A DNA stretch of 64,000 nucleotides, from contig NZ_PJME01000025.1 in assembly GCF_002954775.1 (NCBI RefSeq), positions 62,001-126,000 of the forward strand, in the 5' to 3' direction. Both the position numbers and the translations under genes were made by a program. A model generated the notes under the pieces. That model ran no database searches and was not told the origin of the DNA. It saw only the letters and a list, made by a program, of their open reading frames with translations. Source of the DNA: Streptomyces geranii (GTDB taxonomy: Bacteria > Actinomycetota > Actinomycetes > Streptomycetales > Streptomycetaceae). Numbering within the stretch: the stretch's first letter is position 1; each line of letters starts with the position of its first letter. Positions 47,838 through 56,056 of the stretch are shown here, in pieces.

Positions 47838-49175
47838 TCAGCCGAGCGTCACCGTTGGTACGGGGTTGCTGCCGCTCCAGGTCCCGTTGAAGCCGAAACT
47901 CACCGAACCTCCGCTCGGCACCGTCCCGTTGTACGAGGCGTTGGCGCAGCTCACCGCCGCGCCCGACTGGGTGCAGGTGGCGTTCCAGGCCTGGGTGACC
48001 CGCTGTCCCGCGCCGTACGTCCAGCTCACCCGCCACGAGGACAGGGACCGGCCCGTGCAGGCGATCGTCACCTGGCCGGTGAAGCCGGTGTTCCACTGGT
48101 TCGGGACCGTGTACGTCGCCGTGCAGCCCTCGGTGGAAGGGGTGCCGCCGAGCGACTGGGCGATCGCGTAGTACGCCGGTTTCGGGGTGAACGTCTCCGT
48201 GTACGGGGTCGCCGCGCCGTAGCCGTCGAACACGTCCGGGATCCAGGAGTCGGAGTCCGTGAAGCCCCAGACGGTCACGCCGGTGCACCTCGTCACGGCC
48301 ACGCAGGCGTCCGTGACGGCCTTGTAGTCGGCCGCCTGCTGGGTCAACTTGGCTTCCGTGGCGGGGAGTTGCATACGGATGTCCAGTTCCGTGATCGCCA
48401 CGTCCAGGCCCAGATCGGCGAACCGCTGGATGTTCTGCTGGAGGGTCGACGGGTACTGGCCGAGGATCAGGTGGGCCTGCAGTCCGACGCCGTCGATCGG
48501 AACTCCGCGCTCCTTCAGGGACTTGACCAGGTTGTACAGGGCCGTGCTCTTCGCGTTGACGCCCTCGACGTTGTAGTCGTTGATGTAGAGCTTCGCGCTC
48601 GGGTCGGCCGCCCGTGCCCAGGTCAGGGCCTGCGCGATGTAGTCGGTGCCGAGGTTGTTGTACCAGAGGGTCGAGCGGTAGGTGCCGTCCTCGTTGAAGG
48701 GCTCGTTCACCACGTCCCAGGCGGCCAACTTGCCCTTGAAGCGCGTGACTTCGGTGGTGATGTGGTCCTGGAGGAGGGTGCTGAGCTGGGCGGGGGTCCA
48801 GGTGCCGTTCGTGAGCCAGCCGGGGTTCTGGCTGTGCCAGACGAGGGTGTGGCCGCGTACCTGTTGGTTGTGGGCCTGGGCGAAGGCGACTATCTGGTCG
48901 GCCTCGGTCCAGTTGTAGGTGCCTCGGGTGGGCTCTACGGATTCCCACTTCATGGCGTTGCCGGGGGTGAGGGAGTTGAACTGGGTGCCGGCCAGGTCGC
49001 CGTAGGTGCCGGTGAGTTTGGAGCCGGTGACTGCGGTGCCGATGACTTTGTTCTTGGCGGTGGCGAGGTCTCGTAGTGGGGGGTCTGCCGCGGTTGCCGT
49101 TCCGGCGAAGAGCAGGGTGGCGGCGGTGGTGGCTGCGGCTGTGAGGAGGGTCAAGGCTGTTCTGGAGGGTCTCAT
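47838..49175 (-). CDS. secreted GH10 endo-1,4-beta-xylanase with CBM2
   Basis: 445 residues. A signal peptide (LLTAAATTAATLLFAGTATA) is followed by a GH10 catalytic domain (about 31-335) with RGHTLVWHSQ, acid/base Glu158 in WDVVNEPF and nucleophile Glu263 in ITELDI. The C-terminal ~100 residues are a family 2 carbohydrate-binding module (TATYTVPNQWNTGFTGQVTI ... WNATCTQSG) with its disulfide cysteines. It cleaves xylan outside the cell; the oligosaccharides would feed the ABC importer nearby. GGAGG of the ribosome site abuts a CCGAAACTTTCGG operator, so repression by the LacI regulator next door is likely. Confidence 0.95.
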   Translation of the reverse strand: MRPSRTALTLLTAAATTAATLLFAGTATAADPPLRDLATAKNKVIGTAVTGSKLTGTYGDLAGTQFNSLTPGNAMKWESVEPTRGTYNWTEADQIVAFAQAHNQQVRGHTLVWHSQNPGWLTNGTWTPAQLSTLLQDHITTEVTRFKGKLAAWDVVNEPFNEDGTYRSTLWYNNLGTDYIAQALTWARAADPSAKLYINDYNVEGVNAKSTALYNLVKSLKERGVPIDGVGLQAHLILGQYPSTLQQNIQRFADLGLDVAITELDIRMQLPATEAKLTQQAADYKAVTDACVAVTRCTGVTVWGFTDSDSWIPDVFDGYGAATPYTETFTPKPAYYAIAQSLGGTPSTEGCTATYTVPNQWNTGFTGQVTIACTGRSLSSWRVSWTYGAGQRVTQAWNATCTQSGAAVSCANASYNGTVPSGGSVSFGFNGTWSGSNPVPTVTLG

Positions 49176-49185
49176 GCGGGGGCCT

Positions 49186-49198
49186 CCGAAAGTTTCGG
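49186..49198. promoter_or_regulatory. xylanase-type operator (CGAAA-N-TTTCG)
   Basis: CCGAAAGTTTCGG, a perfect palindrome around one base, starts 11 nt upstream of the GH10 start codon and abuts its Shine-Dalgarno. It matches the CGAAA-N-TTTCG repressor sites described for Streptomyces xylanase and bxl genes. Confidence 0.7.
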
Positions 49199-49282
49199 CT
49201 GGGGTACCGATTGACTTCGGGGCAGTGTGGGGGGAGTTGTGCGAGACGTCAATGGGTTGGGGGTCGGGTGCGGGTTCGTTGT

Positions 49283-49315
49283 GGCTTGTCGCGCAGTTCC
49301 TCGCGCCCCTAAAGG
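49283..49315. repeat. Streptomyces interspersed repeat, copy 2 (contains a stop codon)
   Basis: A 33-nt element, one base different from copy 1 at 44824-44856. Continuing GGCG(C) it makes a hairpin GCGCCCC/GGGGCGC. The TAG stop of the LacI gene lies in it. Confidence 0.75.
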
Positions 49316-50355
49316 GGCGCTGCCGTGCTGTTTCTCACCACCAGGCTCGTTGCCAGTTCCACCCTCGTCGCCGCTGACGTGTCCTCGTCTCTGCCCAGGC
49401 TCAGGACCAGCTTGGCTGCCGTTTCCGCCATTTCCATCAGGGGCTGGCGGACCGTCGTCAGCGGGGGGCCGACCCAGCGGGCGATCGGGAGGTCGTCGAA
49501 GCCGACGATGCTCAGGTCCTCCGGGATGCGCAGGCCGAGTTCGCGGGCGGCCTCGTACAGGCCGAGGGCCTGGAGGTCGTTGCCGGTGAAGACGGCCGTG
49601 GGGCGGTTCGGGGAGCGGAGGAGGTCTAGGCCGGCCCGGTAGCCGGTCTCGTGGTGGAAGTCGCCGACCCTGAGGAGGTCGGGGTCGACCGGGAGCCCGG
49701 CGGTTTCCAGGGCCGCGCGGTAGCCGTCCACGCGGGCGCGGCTGCACATCATGCGGGACGGGCCGCTGATCGAGGCGATGCGGGTGTGGCCGAGTTCGAT
49801 CAGGTGGCGGGTGGCGGCCAGACCGCCCTGCCAGTTGGTCGCGCCGACCGAGGGCACGTCGTCGCCGGGGTCGCCCGCCGGGTCCATCACCACGAACGGG
49901 ATCGAGCGGCTGGTCAGCAGCGCCCGCTGGGACTCGTCGAGGCCGGACAGGACCAGGATCACGCCGTGCGGGCGGCGGGCCGCGACCTGGTCGGCCCAGG
50001 TCCGGCCGGGGGTGAGGCGGCCCGCGCTCTCGGAGAGGACGACGCTCAGACCCTCCTCCCGCGCCGCGTTCTCCACGCCCCGGATGACCTCCATCGCCCA
50101 CGCGCTCTCCAGCTCGTGGAAGACCAGGTCGATGAGGGGTGAGCGGGTCGCCTCGGCGCGGCGGCGGCGGTAGCCGTAGGCCCGCAGCAGGTCCTCGACT
50201 CGGGTGCGGGTCGCGGGGGCGACGTCGGCGCGGCCGTTGAGCACCTTCGAAACAGTCGGAGCGGAGACGCCTGCCTCGCGGGCGATCTCGGCGAGCGTCG
50301 CGGTCTGGGTGGACTGCGGAGTCGTCTGTGTTTCAGCGGGTTTCGAGGGTCTCAT
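49309..50355 (-). CDS. bxlR: LacI-family repressor, BxlR-like
   Basis: 348 residues. The N-terminal HTH is ATLAEIAREAGVSAPTVSKVLNGRADVAPATRTRVEDLL, followed by the periplasmic-binding-like effector domain (PLIDLVFHELESAWAMEVIRGV, TAVFTGNDLQALGLYEAARELG, SIVGFDDLPIARWVGPPLTTVRQP). It sits between a xylanase and a divergent sugar ABC operon, and the same operator type is found in front of both. By analogy with BxlR of S. thermoviolaceus it should release DNA on binding xylobiose or a related inducer; the name is by context and the ligand is not proven. The start is ATG 50355. The stop codon is inside an interspersed repeat. Confidence 0.82.
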   Translation of the reverse strand: MRPSKPAETQTTPQSTQTATLAEIAREAGVSAPTVSKVLNGRADVAPATRTRVEDLLRAYGYRRRRAEATRSPLIDLVFHELESAWAMEVIRGVENAAREEGLSVVLSESAGRLTPGRTWADQVAARRPHGVILVLSGLDESQRALLTSRSIPFVVMDPAGDPGDDVPSVGATNWQGGLAATRHLIELGHTRIASISGPSRMMCSRARVDGYRAALETAGLPVDPDLLRVGDFHHETGYRAGLDLLRSPNRPTAVFTGNDLQALGLYEAARELGLRIPEDLSIVGFDDLPIARWVGPPLTTVRQPLMEMAETAAKLVLSLGRDEDTSAATRVELATSLVVRNSTAAPL

Positions 50356-50435
50356 GGCCGCGATCGTATCCCTGCGTGACCTCTTGACGAAGACCTTGTC
50401 CCGCCATAAGTTCCCGGAACATTCGACGTACCACC

Positions 50436-50446
50436 CGAAAGATTCG
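50436..50446. promoter_or_regulatory. BxlR-like operator between bxlR and bxlE
   Basis: CGAAAGATTCG differs by one base from the palindrome in front of the GH10 gene. Two related GAACATTCG copies lie at 50417-50425 and 50474-50482 in the same promoter region. Confidence 0.6.
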
Positions 50447-50496
50447 CACACAGAGCCAGTCCGGTTTCGGTCAGAACATTCGCGAGAGGTGCTGTC

Positions 50497-51831
50497 ATGG
50501 AGTCGAACAGAGCCCAGTTCACCGGTACGGGATTCAGCCGGCGCTGGGTGCTCGGCGCCGGTGCGTCCGCCCTGCTCACCGGCGGGCTCAGCGCCTGCGG
50601 TTCCGGTGAGGGTTCGGGCGGGGGCGGGGGGACGATCACCGCGTTCGTGTACGGGGACGACGCCGTGAAGGTGCAGCAGGCGGCCGTCGACCGGTTCAAC
50701 AAGTCCGCCGCCAGCAAGACCGCCAAGGGCAAGGTCAAGCTGGAGAAGATCCCGGGTTCGGACTATCTGCCCAAGCTGCGTACGGCGATGGGGTCGCCGA
50801 GCGCTCCGGACGTCTTCTTCAACTGGGGTGGCGGTTCGATCAAGGCCTACGAGGCCGCCGGGAAGATCGTCGATCTGACCGACACCATCGAGAACGACCC
50901 GGTGCTGAAGAACGGCTTCCTGCCGTCCGTGCTCGCCGCCGGGGATCTGAAAGGCCGTCACTACGGCATACCCATGCGCGGGATGCAGCCGGTGATCCTC
51001 TTCTACAACAAGTCCGTCTTCGCCGAGCAGAAGCTCCAACCGCCCGCCACCTGGGACGAGTTGCTCGACATCAACACCAAGCTGAAGAAGGCGAAGATCA
51101 CGCCGTTCGCCCTCGGCGGCTCCGATGTCTGGCCCGAGTTGATGTGGCTGGAGTACCTGGTCGACCGGATCGGCGGGCCCGAGGTCTTCAGGCGCATCCA
51201 GGACGGCGACGCGGAGGGCTGGGGCGATCCGGCGGTCCTGAAGGCCGCCGAGCTGGTGAAGGAACTCATCGACGACGGCGCCTTCGGGTCGAAGTTCACC
51301 TCGGTGTCGTACGTCAACGGCGGTGCCCCGGCCGTCTTCGCCAAGGGCAAGGCGGCGATGCATCTGATGGGCTCGTGGGAGTACTCGACGCAGCTCGGCA
51401 AGTTCCCCGACTTCGCCAAGTCCAACCTGGGCTGGGCGGCCTTTCCGAAGATCGAGGACGGCGTCGGTGATGTCCGCAATGTCGTCGGCAACCCCACCAA
51501 CTACTGGTCGATCAACCCCCGTACGCAGAACAAGGACGCGGCGATCGCCTTCCTCAAGGACTGCGCGTCGGAGGCGTACGCGAAGGATCTGGTCGCCCTC
51601 GGCGATGTCCCGACCACCTCGAACGCGGCGGCGCTGCTGTCCTCCGCGCCCAACCCGAAGTACGCCAAGTTCCAGTACGACATGGTCCAGCAGGCGCCCG
51701 CGTTCACGCTCTCCTGGGACCAGGCGCTCGGCGACGAGCTGGGCACCAAGATGCACACGGAGATCGGGAAGCTCTTCACGGGCAAGTCGTCGCCGAGTCA
51801 GTTCGTGTCGGCGTGCAAGGGGCTGAAGTGA
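50497..51831 (+). CDS. bxlE: sugar-binding lipoprotein of an ABC importer, BxlE-like
   Basis: 444 residues. The N-terminus FSRRWVLGAGASALLTGGLSAC has twin arginines (15-16) and a lipobox with Cys34, so it is probably a Tat-exported lipoprotein. The rest is a family 1 solute-binding fold (TITAFVYGDDAVKVQQAAVDRF, FYNKSVFAEQKLQPPATWDELLDI, FAKGKAAMHLMGSWEYS). It captures an oligosaccharide and delivers it to the two permeases that follow. Xylobiose or a xylo-oligosaccharide is the likely ligand, given the xylanase and GH3 genes. No ATPase gene is present; Streptomyces importers of this class generally share MsiK encoded elsewhere. The ATG has GAGAGG upstream. Confidence 0.88.
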   Translation: MESNRAQFTGTGFSRRWVLGAGASALLTGGLSACGSGEGSGGGGGTITAFVYGDDAVKVQQAAVDRFNKSAASKTAKGKVKLEKIPGSDYLPKLRTAMGSPSAPDVFFNWGGGSIKAYEAAGKIVDLTDTIENDPVLKNGFLPSVLAAGDLKGRHYGIPMRGMQPVILFYNKSVFAEQKLQPPATWDELLDINTKLKKAKITPFALGGSDVWPELMWLEYLVDRIGGPEVFRRIQDGDAEGWGDPAVLKAAELVKELIDDGAFGSKFTSVSYVNGGAPAVFAKGKAAMHLMGSWEYSTQLGKFPDFAKSNLGWAAFPKIEDGVGDVRNVVGNPTNYWSINPRTQNKDAAIAFLKDCASEAYAKDLVALGDVPTTSNAAALLSSAPNPKYAKFQYDMVQQAPAFTLSWDQALGDELGTKMHTEIGKLFTGKSSPSQFVSACKGLK

Positions 51832-52697
51832 CGGTCGCGGTCACCGGCAAGGGCAAAGGTCGTCCGAGCGCCGTCTGGGCGCTGCCCGCCGTGCTCTTCT
51901 TCACCTTCTTCGCGGTCGTCCCGATGGCCCTGGCCTTCTATCTCTCCTTCACCAAGTGGGACGGCCTCGGCGACCCGAAGCCCGTCGGGCTCGCCAACTG
52001 GCAGAAGCTGCTGGACGATCCGCGCCTGACCCAGTCCCTCACGCTCACCGTCCTTCTGACGGCGGCGAGTTGGGCGTTCCAGACCGTCGTGGCGCTGCTG
52101 CTCGGGGTGTGGGCGGCGGGGCGGCAGCGCAACCGGGCCGTGCTGTCGGCGATCTTCTTCGTGCCGTTCCTGCTCTCCTCGACCGCGATCTCGGTGCTCT
52201 TCTACGCCCTGCTCGACCCGAACTTCGGCATCATCCAGAAGGACACGCTCGGCTCGTCCAGCGGGGCGTTCCTGGCGATCGTGTTCGTCGGGGGCTGGCA
52301 GTTCATCCCGTTCCACACGCTGATCTACCAGGGCGGGGCCCGGCAGATCCCTCAAGTGCTGTACCAGGCTGCGGCAATTGACGGGGCCGGCCGCTACCGC
52401 CAGTTCTTCTCGATCACGCTCCCGCAGCTGCGGCACACCATCACGACGTCCACCGTGCTGATCGTCGTCGGGTCGCTCACGTACTTCGAGACGGTGCTCA
52501 TCCTGACGAAGGGCGGGCCCGGCACGGACACGGCGATCCTGCCGTACCTGATGTACGAGGCGGGCTTCAAGACGTACGACTTCGGCTACGCGAGCGCCAT
52601 CGCGTCCGCCCTCGTACTGGCCGCCACCGGACTGTCCCTGCTGCTCGTCCGGCTGACCGGCTTCGGCGGTATGCGCAGTACGCGTGAAGGGATGTGA
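51828..52697 (+). CDS. bxlF: sugar ABC transporter permease, BxlF-like
   Basis: 289 residues of the MalF-type permease family with six predicted helices (first VWALPAVLFFTFFAVVPMALAFYLSF). The EAA loop is YQAAAIDGAGRYRQFFSITLPQLRH. The GTG start overlaps the TGA of the binding-protein gene (GTGA) and has AAGGGG 6 nt upstream; a GTG at 51813 is less likely. It pairs with the next permease to form the membrane channel. Confidence 0.9.
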   Translation: MTVAVTGKGKGRPSAVWALPAVLFFTFFAVVPMALAFYLSFTKWDGLGDPKPVGLANWQKLLDDPRLTQSLTLTVLLTAASWAFQTVVALLLGVWAAGRQRNRAVLSAIFFVPFLLSSTAISVLFYALLDPNFGIIQKDTLGSSSGAFLAIVFVGGWQFIPFHTLIYQGGARQIPQVLYQAAAIDGAGRYRQFFSITLPQLRHTITTSTVLIVVGSLTYFETVLILTKGGPGTDTAILPYLMYEAGFKTYDFGYASAIASALVLAATGLSLLLVRLTGFGGMRSTREGM

Positions 52698-52701
52698 CGG
52701 A

Positions 52702-53607
52702 GTGTCACACGACACGCTCCCCCGGCCGACGGCCACCGATCAGCGCCCGGAACAACCGAAGAGGCGTCCGGACCGTCGGCGCCGGCACTGGACCCGACGG
52801 GCCAACCCCCTTGCCGGACTTGGCTCGTTCGTCTGGCTGGTGATCGTCCTCGTCCCGATCTACGCCATGCTGTCGGCCTCGCTCACCGGCCCGGACAAGG
52901 CGCTCACCGGCAACCCCCTGAAACCGCCCACCGATCCGACCCTCGACAACTACAACACCGTCCTCAACTCGGGTTTCGGGCATCTGCTGAGCAACACGGT
53001 GATCGTGGCCGTCACGGTCGTGGCCATCGTCCTCGGGCTCTGTGTCCCGCTCGCCTACGTCGCCGTGCGCACCCGGACCCGGTGGTCGGGCGCGGCCTTC
53101 CGGCTGTTCCTGCTCGGGGTGGCGATCCCGGCCCAGGCGGTCGTGGTCCCGCTGTACCTCCTGATCGCCAAACTCGACCTGTACGACAGCCTGTTGGCGG
53201 TGATCCTGCCGACGGCGGCCTTCGCGATGCCGGTCTCGGTACTGGTCCTCACGGGCACCCTGCGGGACATCTCGGAGGACCTGTACGAGGCGATGGCCCT
53301 CGACGGCGCCTCTCCCCTGCGCATGCTGTTCCAGCTGACGATCCCGCTGGCCAAGGGCGGGATCAGCACCGTCGTGATCTACGCGGCGCTCCAGGCCTGG
53401 AACGGCTTCCTCTTCCCGCTGATCTTCACCCAGTCCGACGAACCCCGCGTCCTCACCCTCGGCCTCTTCAACTACGTGAGCCAGTTCGGCGTGAACATCC
53501 CCGCCCTGCTCGCGTCGGTCGTCCTCTCCGGCATCCCGATCTTCGCCGTCTACCTCGTGGCCCGGCGCGCGCTGATCGGCGGTCTGATGGGCGTGGGCGG
53601 CAAATGA
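52702..53607 (+). CDS. bxlG: sugar ABC transporter permease, BxlG-like
   Basis: 301 residues of the MalG-type permease family. A basic N-terminal tail (RRPDRRRRHWTRR) precedes the first helix FVWLVIVLVPIYAMLSASL; the EAA loop is LYEAMALDGASPLRMLFQLTIPLAKG. GTG 52702 is 4 nt after the previous stop, with AAGGGA about 9 nt upstream; GTG 52684 is in frame but has no ribosome site. The end overlaps a possible ATG (53604) of the beta-xylosidase gene. Confidence 0.9.
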   Translation: MSHDTLPRPTATDQRPEQPKRRPDRRRRHWTRRANPLAGLGSFVWLVIVLVPIYAMLSASLTGPDKALTGNPLKPPTDPTLDNYNTVLNSGFGHLLSNTVIVAVTVVAIVLGLCVPLAYVAVRTRTRWSGAAFRLFLLGVAIPAQAVVVPLYLLIAKLDLYDSLLAVILPTAAFAMPVSVLVLTGTLRDISEDLYEAMALDGASPLRMLFQLTIPLAKGGISTVVIYAALQAWNGFLFPLIFTQSDEPRVLTLGLFNYVSQFGVNIPALLASVVLSGIPIFAVYLVARRALIGGLMGVGGK

Positions 53608-53663
53608 GCGGCACCGATGGCGACGGCGCATCCCGCCAACTCGCAGACCCCGACAGGAGTTTC

Positions 53664-55973
53664 ATGACGACGACCGCCCCCTGGCGTGACCGGGCCCTGT
53701 CCACCGACGCCCGCGTCGCCGACCTGCTCTCCCGGATGACCCTGGAGGAGAAGACCGCCCAGCTGTACGGCGTGTGGGTGGGCGCCTCCACGGACGGCCA
53801 CGGCGTCGCCCCGCACCAGCACGACATGACCGCCGACTACACCTGGGACGAGCTGATCACCCGGGGCCTGGGCCAGCTCACCCGACCCTTCGGTACGGCC
53901 CCCGTGGACCCGACGCTGGGCGCGCAGGCACTGGCCCGCGCCCAGCGCCGGATCGCGGAGGCGGGCCGCTTCGGCATCCCCGCGCTGGCCCACGAGGAGT
54001 GCCTGGCGGGGTTCACGGCCTGGCGGGCGACGGCGTACCCGGTCCCGCTGGCCTGGGGCGCGACCTTCCACCCGGCGCTGGTGGAGGAGATGGCCGCCCG
54101 CATCGGCCGCGACCTGGCCTCGGTCGGCGTCCACCAGGGCCTCGCCCCGGTGCTGGACGTCGTACGGGATCCGCGCTGGGGCCGGGTCGAGGAGACGATC
54201 GGCGAGGACCCGTATCTGGTGGGGACGATCGGGTCGGCGTATGTGCGGGGGCTGGAGTCGGCCGGGATCATCGCCACGCTGAAGCACTTCGCCGGGTACG
54301 CGTCCTCCGCCGGGGCCCGCAATCTCGCTCCCGTGCGGGCGGGGGTGCGGGAGTTCGCCGATGTGACCCTCCCTCCGTTCGAGATGGCGCTGCGCGAGGG
54401 CGGGGCGCGTTCGGTGATGGCCGCCTACAACGAGACGGACGGGGTCCCGGCCTCCGCCGACGCTCACCTCCTCACCCAACTCCTGCGCGAGGACTGGGGG
54501 TTCACCGGCACGGTCGTCTCGGACTACTTCGGCATCGGCTTCCTGGAGACCCTGCACCGGGTCGCCGGTACGCCCGCCGAGGCCGCCCAGGTCGCCCTGG
54601 CGGCCGGCATCGATGTCGAGCTGCCGACGATCCGGAGCTACGGCGACGCGCTGGTGGCTGCCGTGCACGCGGGAGACGTACCCGAGTCGCTGGTGGACCG
54701 GGCGGCGCGGCGGGTGTTGGCGCAGAAGTGTGAGCTGGGGCTACTGGACGAGGGGTGGGAGCCCGAGCCTTCCGGCCGCCCGATCGACCTCGACTCGGCC
54801 GGGAACCGGGCGCTGGCGCGGCGGTTGGCCGAGGAGTCGGTGGTGCTGCTCGCCAATCCGGACGGGTTGTTGCCGCTCGCCCCGGACACGCGGATCGCGG
54901 TCGTCGGGCCGAGGGCGGCGGACTCGCTGGCCATGCTGGGGTGTTACTCGTTCCCCTCGCATGTCCTGCCGAGCCATCCGGAGACCCCGGTCGGACTGGA
55001 CATCCCGACCCTGCTGGAGTCCCTGCGCGCCGAACTCCCGGACGCCAAGGTGACGTTCGCGGAGGGCTGCGACACCTCGGACCCGGACACGGCCGGTTTC
55101 GAGGAGGCGGTGGCGCGGACCGCCGAGGCGGATGTGTGCGTGGCCGTGCTCGGCGACCGGGCGGGGCTGTTCGGACGCGGCACGTCGGGGGAAGGGTGTG
55201 ACGTCGCCGATCTGCAACTGCCCGGCGTACAAGCCGAGTTGCTGGACGCGCTCGTGTCGACCGGGGTGCCGGTGGTGCTCGTACTGCTCACCGGGCGGCC
55301 CTACGCGCTGGGGCGTTGGCACGGTCAACTCGCTTCGGTGGTGCAGGCGTTCTTTCCCGGGGAGGAGGGCGGCCCGGCGGTCGCGGGAGTGCTGTCGGGC
55401 CGCGTCACCCCGTCGGGGCGGCTGCCGGTGAGCGTGCCGAGGGAGCGCGGGGGGCAGCCGTGGACGTATCTCCAGCCGCCGTTGGGGCTCGCGGGTGAGG
55501 TCAGCAGCCTGGATCCGACACCGCTCTATCCCTTCGGGCACGGCTTGTCCTACACCTCCTTCGCCTGGGAGGACTTCGCGGGTTCCGAGGAGGCCGAGAT
55601 CGGGACCGACGGGTCGTACGAGGTGTCGGTGACCGTCCGGAACACGGGGGCGCGGGCCGGGGCCGAGGTCGTGCAGCTGTATCTGCACGATCCGGTGGCC
55701 TCCGTGACCCGGCCCGATGTCCGGCTGATCGGTTACGAGCGGCTGGAGTTGGCGCCGGGGGCGGCGCGGCGGGTCACCTTCCGGTTCCACGCGGAGCTGT
55801 CGGCGTTCACGGATCGGGCGGGGCGGCGGATCGTCGAACCGGGGGCGCTGGAGCTGCGGTTGGGGGCGTCCAGTGCGGAGGTGCGGTATGCGGCTCGGGT
55901 TCGGTTGGTGGGTGCGGTACGGGAGTTGGGGGCGGAGCGGCGGCTTCGGTGCGAGACGGAGGTCGGCCCGTAG
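53664..55973 (+). CDS. bxlA: GH3 beta-xylosidase/beta-glucosidase, BxlA-like
   Basis: 769 residues, no signal peptide, so intracellular. The GH3 N-terminal barrel has the substrate-loop KHFAGYASSAGARN and the nucleophile Asp287 in GFTGTVVSDYFGI. The second alpha/beta domain and a C-terminal fibronectin III-like domain (YEVSVTVRNTGARAGAEVVQLYL) complete the usual three-domain form. It should hydrolyse the imported disaccharide to monomers. Beta-xylosidase is favoured by the xylanase and bxl-type context, but GH3 specificity cannot be read from sequence. ATG 53664 has AGGAG 6 nt upstream. An in-frame ATG at 53604 overlapping the permease stop (ATGA) would add 20 residues. Confidence 0.88.
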   Translation: MTTTAPWRDRALSTDARVADLLSRMTLEEKTAQLYGVWVGASTDGHGVAPHQHDMTADYTWDELITRGLGQLTRPFGTAPVDPTLGAQALARAQRRIAEAGRFGIPALAHEECLAGFTAWRATAYPVPLAWGATFHPALVEEMAARIGRDLASVGVHQGLAPVLDVVRDPRWGRVEETIGEDPYLVGTIGSAYVRGLESAGIIATLKHFAGYASSAGARNLAPVRAGVREFADVTLPPFEMALREGGARSVMAAYNETDGVPASADAHLLTQLLREDWGFTGTVVSDYFGIGFLETLHRVAGTPAEAAQVALAAGIDVELPTIRSYGDALVAAVHAGDVPESLVDRAARRVLAQKCELGLLDEGWEPEPSGRPIDLDSAGNRALARRLAEESVVLLANPDGLLPLAPDTRIAVVGPRAADSLAMLGCYSFPSHVLPSHPETPVGLDIPTLLESLRAELPDAKVTFAEGCDTSDPDTAGFEEAVARTAEADVCVAVLGDRAGLFGRGTSGEGCDVADLQLPGVQAELLDALVSTGVPVVLVLLTGRPYALGRWHGQLASVVQAFFPGEEGGPAVAGVLSGRVTPSGRLPVSVPRERGGQPWTYLQPPLGLAGEVSSLDPTPLYPFGHGLSYTSFAWEDFAGSEEAEIGTDGSYEVSVTVRNTGARAGAEVVQLYLHDPVASVTRPDVRLIGYERLELAPGAARRVTFRFHAELSAFTDRAGRRIVEPGALELRLGASSAEVRYAARVRLVGAVRELGAERRLRCETEVGP

Positions 55974-56024
55974 CCCCTCGCTCCTGACCCGTCGGCCCCC
56001 ACTCCTGGCCCGTTCCCCGTGACG

Positions 56025-56056
56025 CGGCCCCGCCGGCTCAGGGCACGGCGGGGCCG
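56025..56056. terminator. terminator between bxlA and the DUF3152 gene
   Basis: An 11-bp perfect stem CGGCCCCGCCG (56025-56035) / CGGCGGGGCCG (56046-56056). The DUF3152 stop codon lies in its loop. It serves both converging genes. Confidence 0.65.

Noticed and set aside
50356..51756. Long extension upstream of the LacI regulator
   Set aside because: It is the antisense of the binding-protein gene; the HTH begins just after ATG 50355.
53082..53663. N-terminal extension joining the permease region to the GH3 enzyme
   Set aside because: The extension is an out-of-frame reading of the BxlG permease; the real start has AGGAG at 53664.
47838..55973. Xylan gene block as a recent horizontally acquired island
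   Set aside because: No integrase, att repeat, tRNA or base-composition break was seen; Streptomyces commonly carry such loci.
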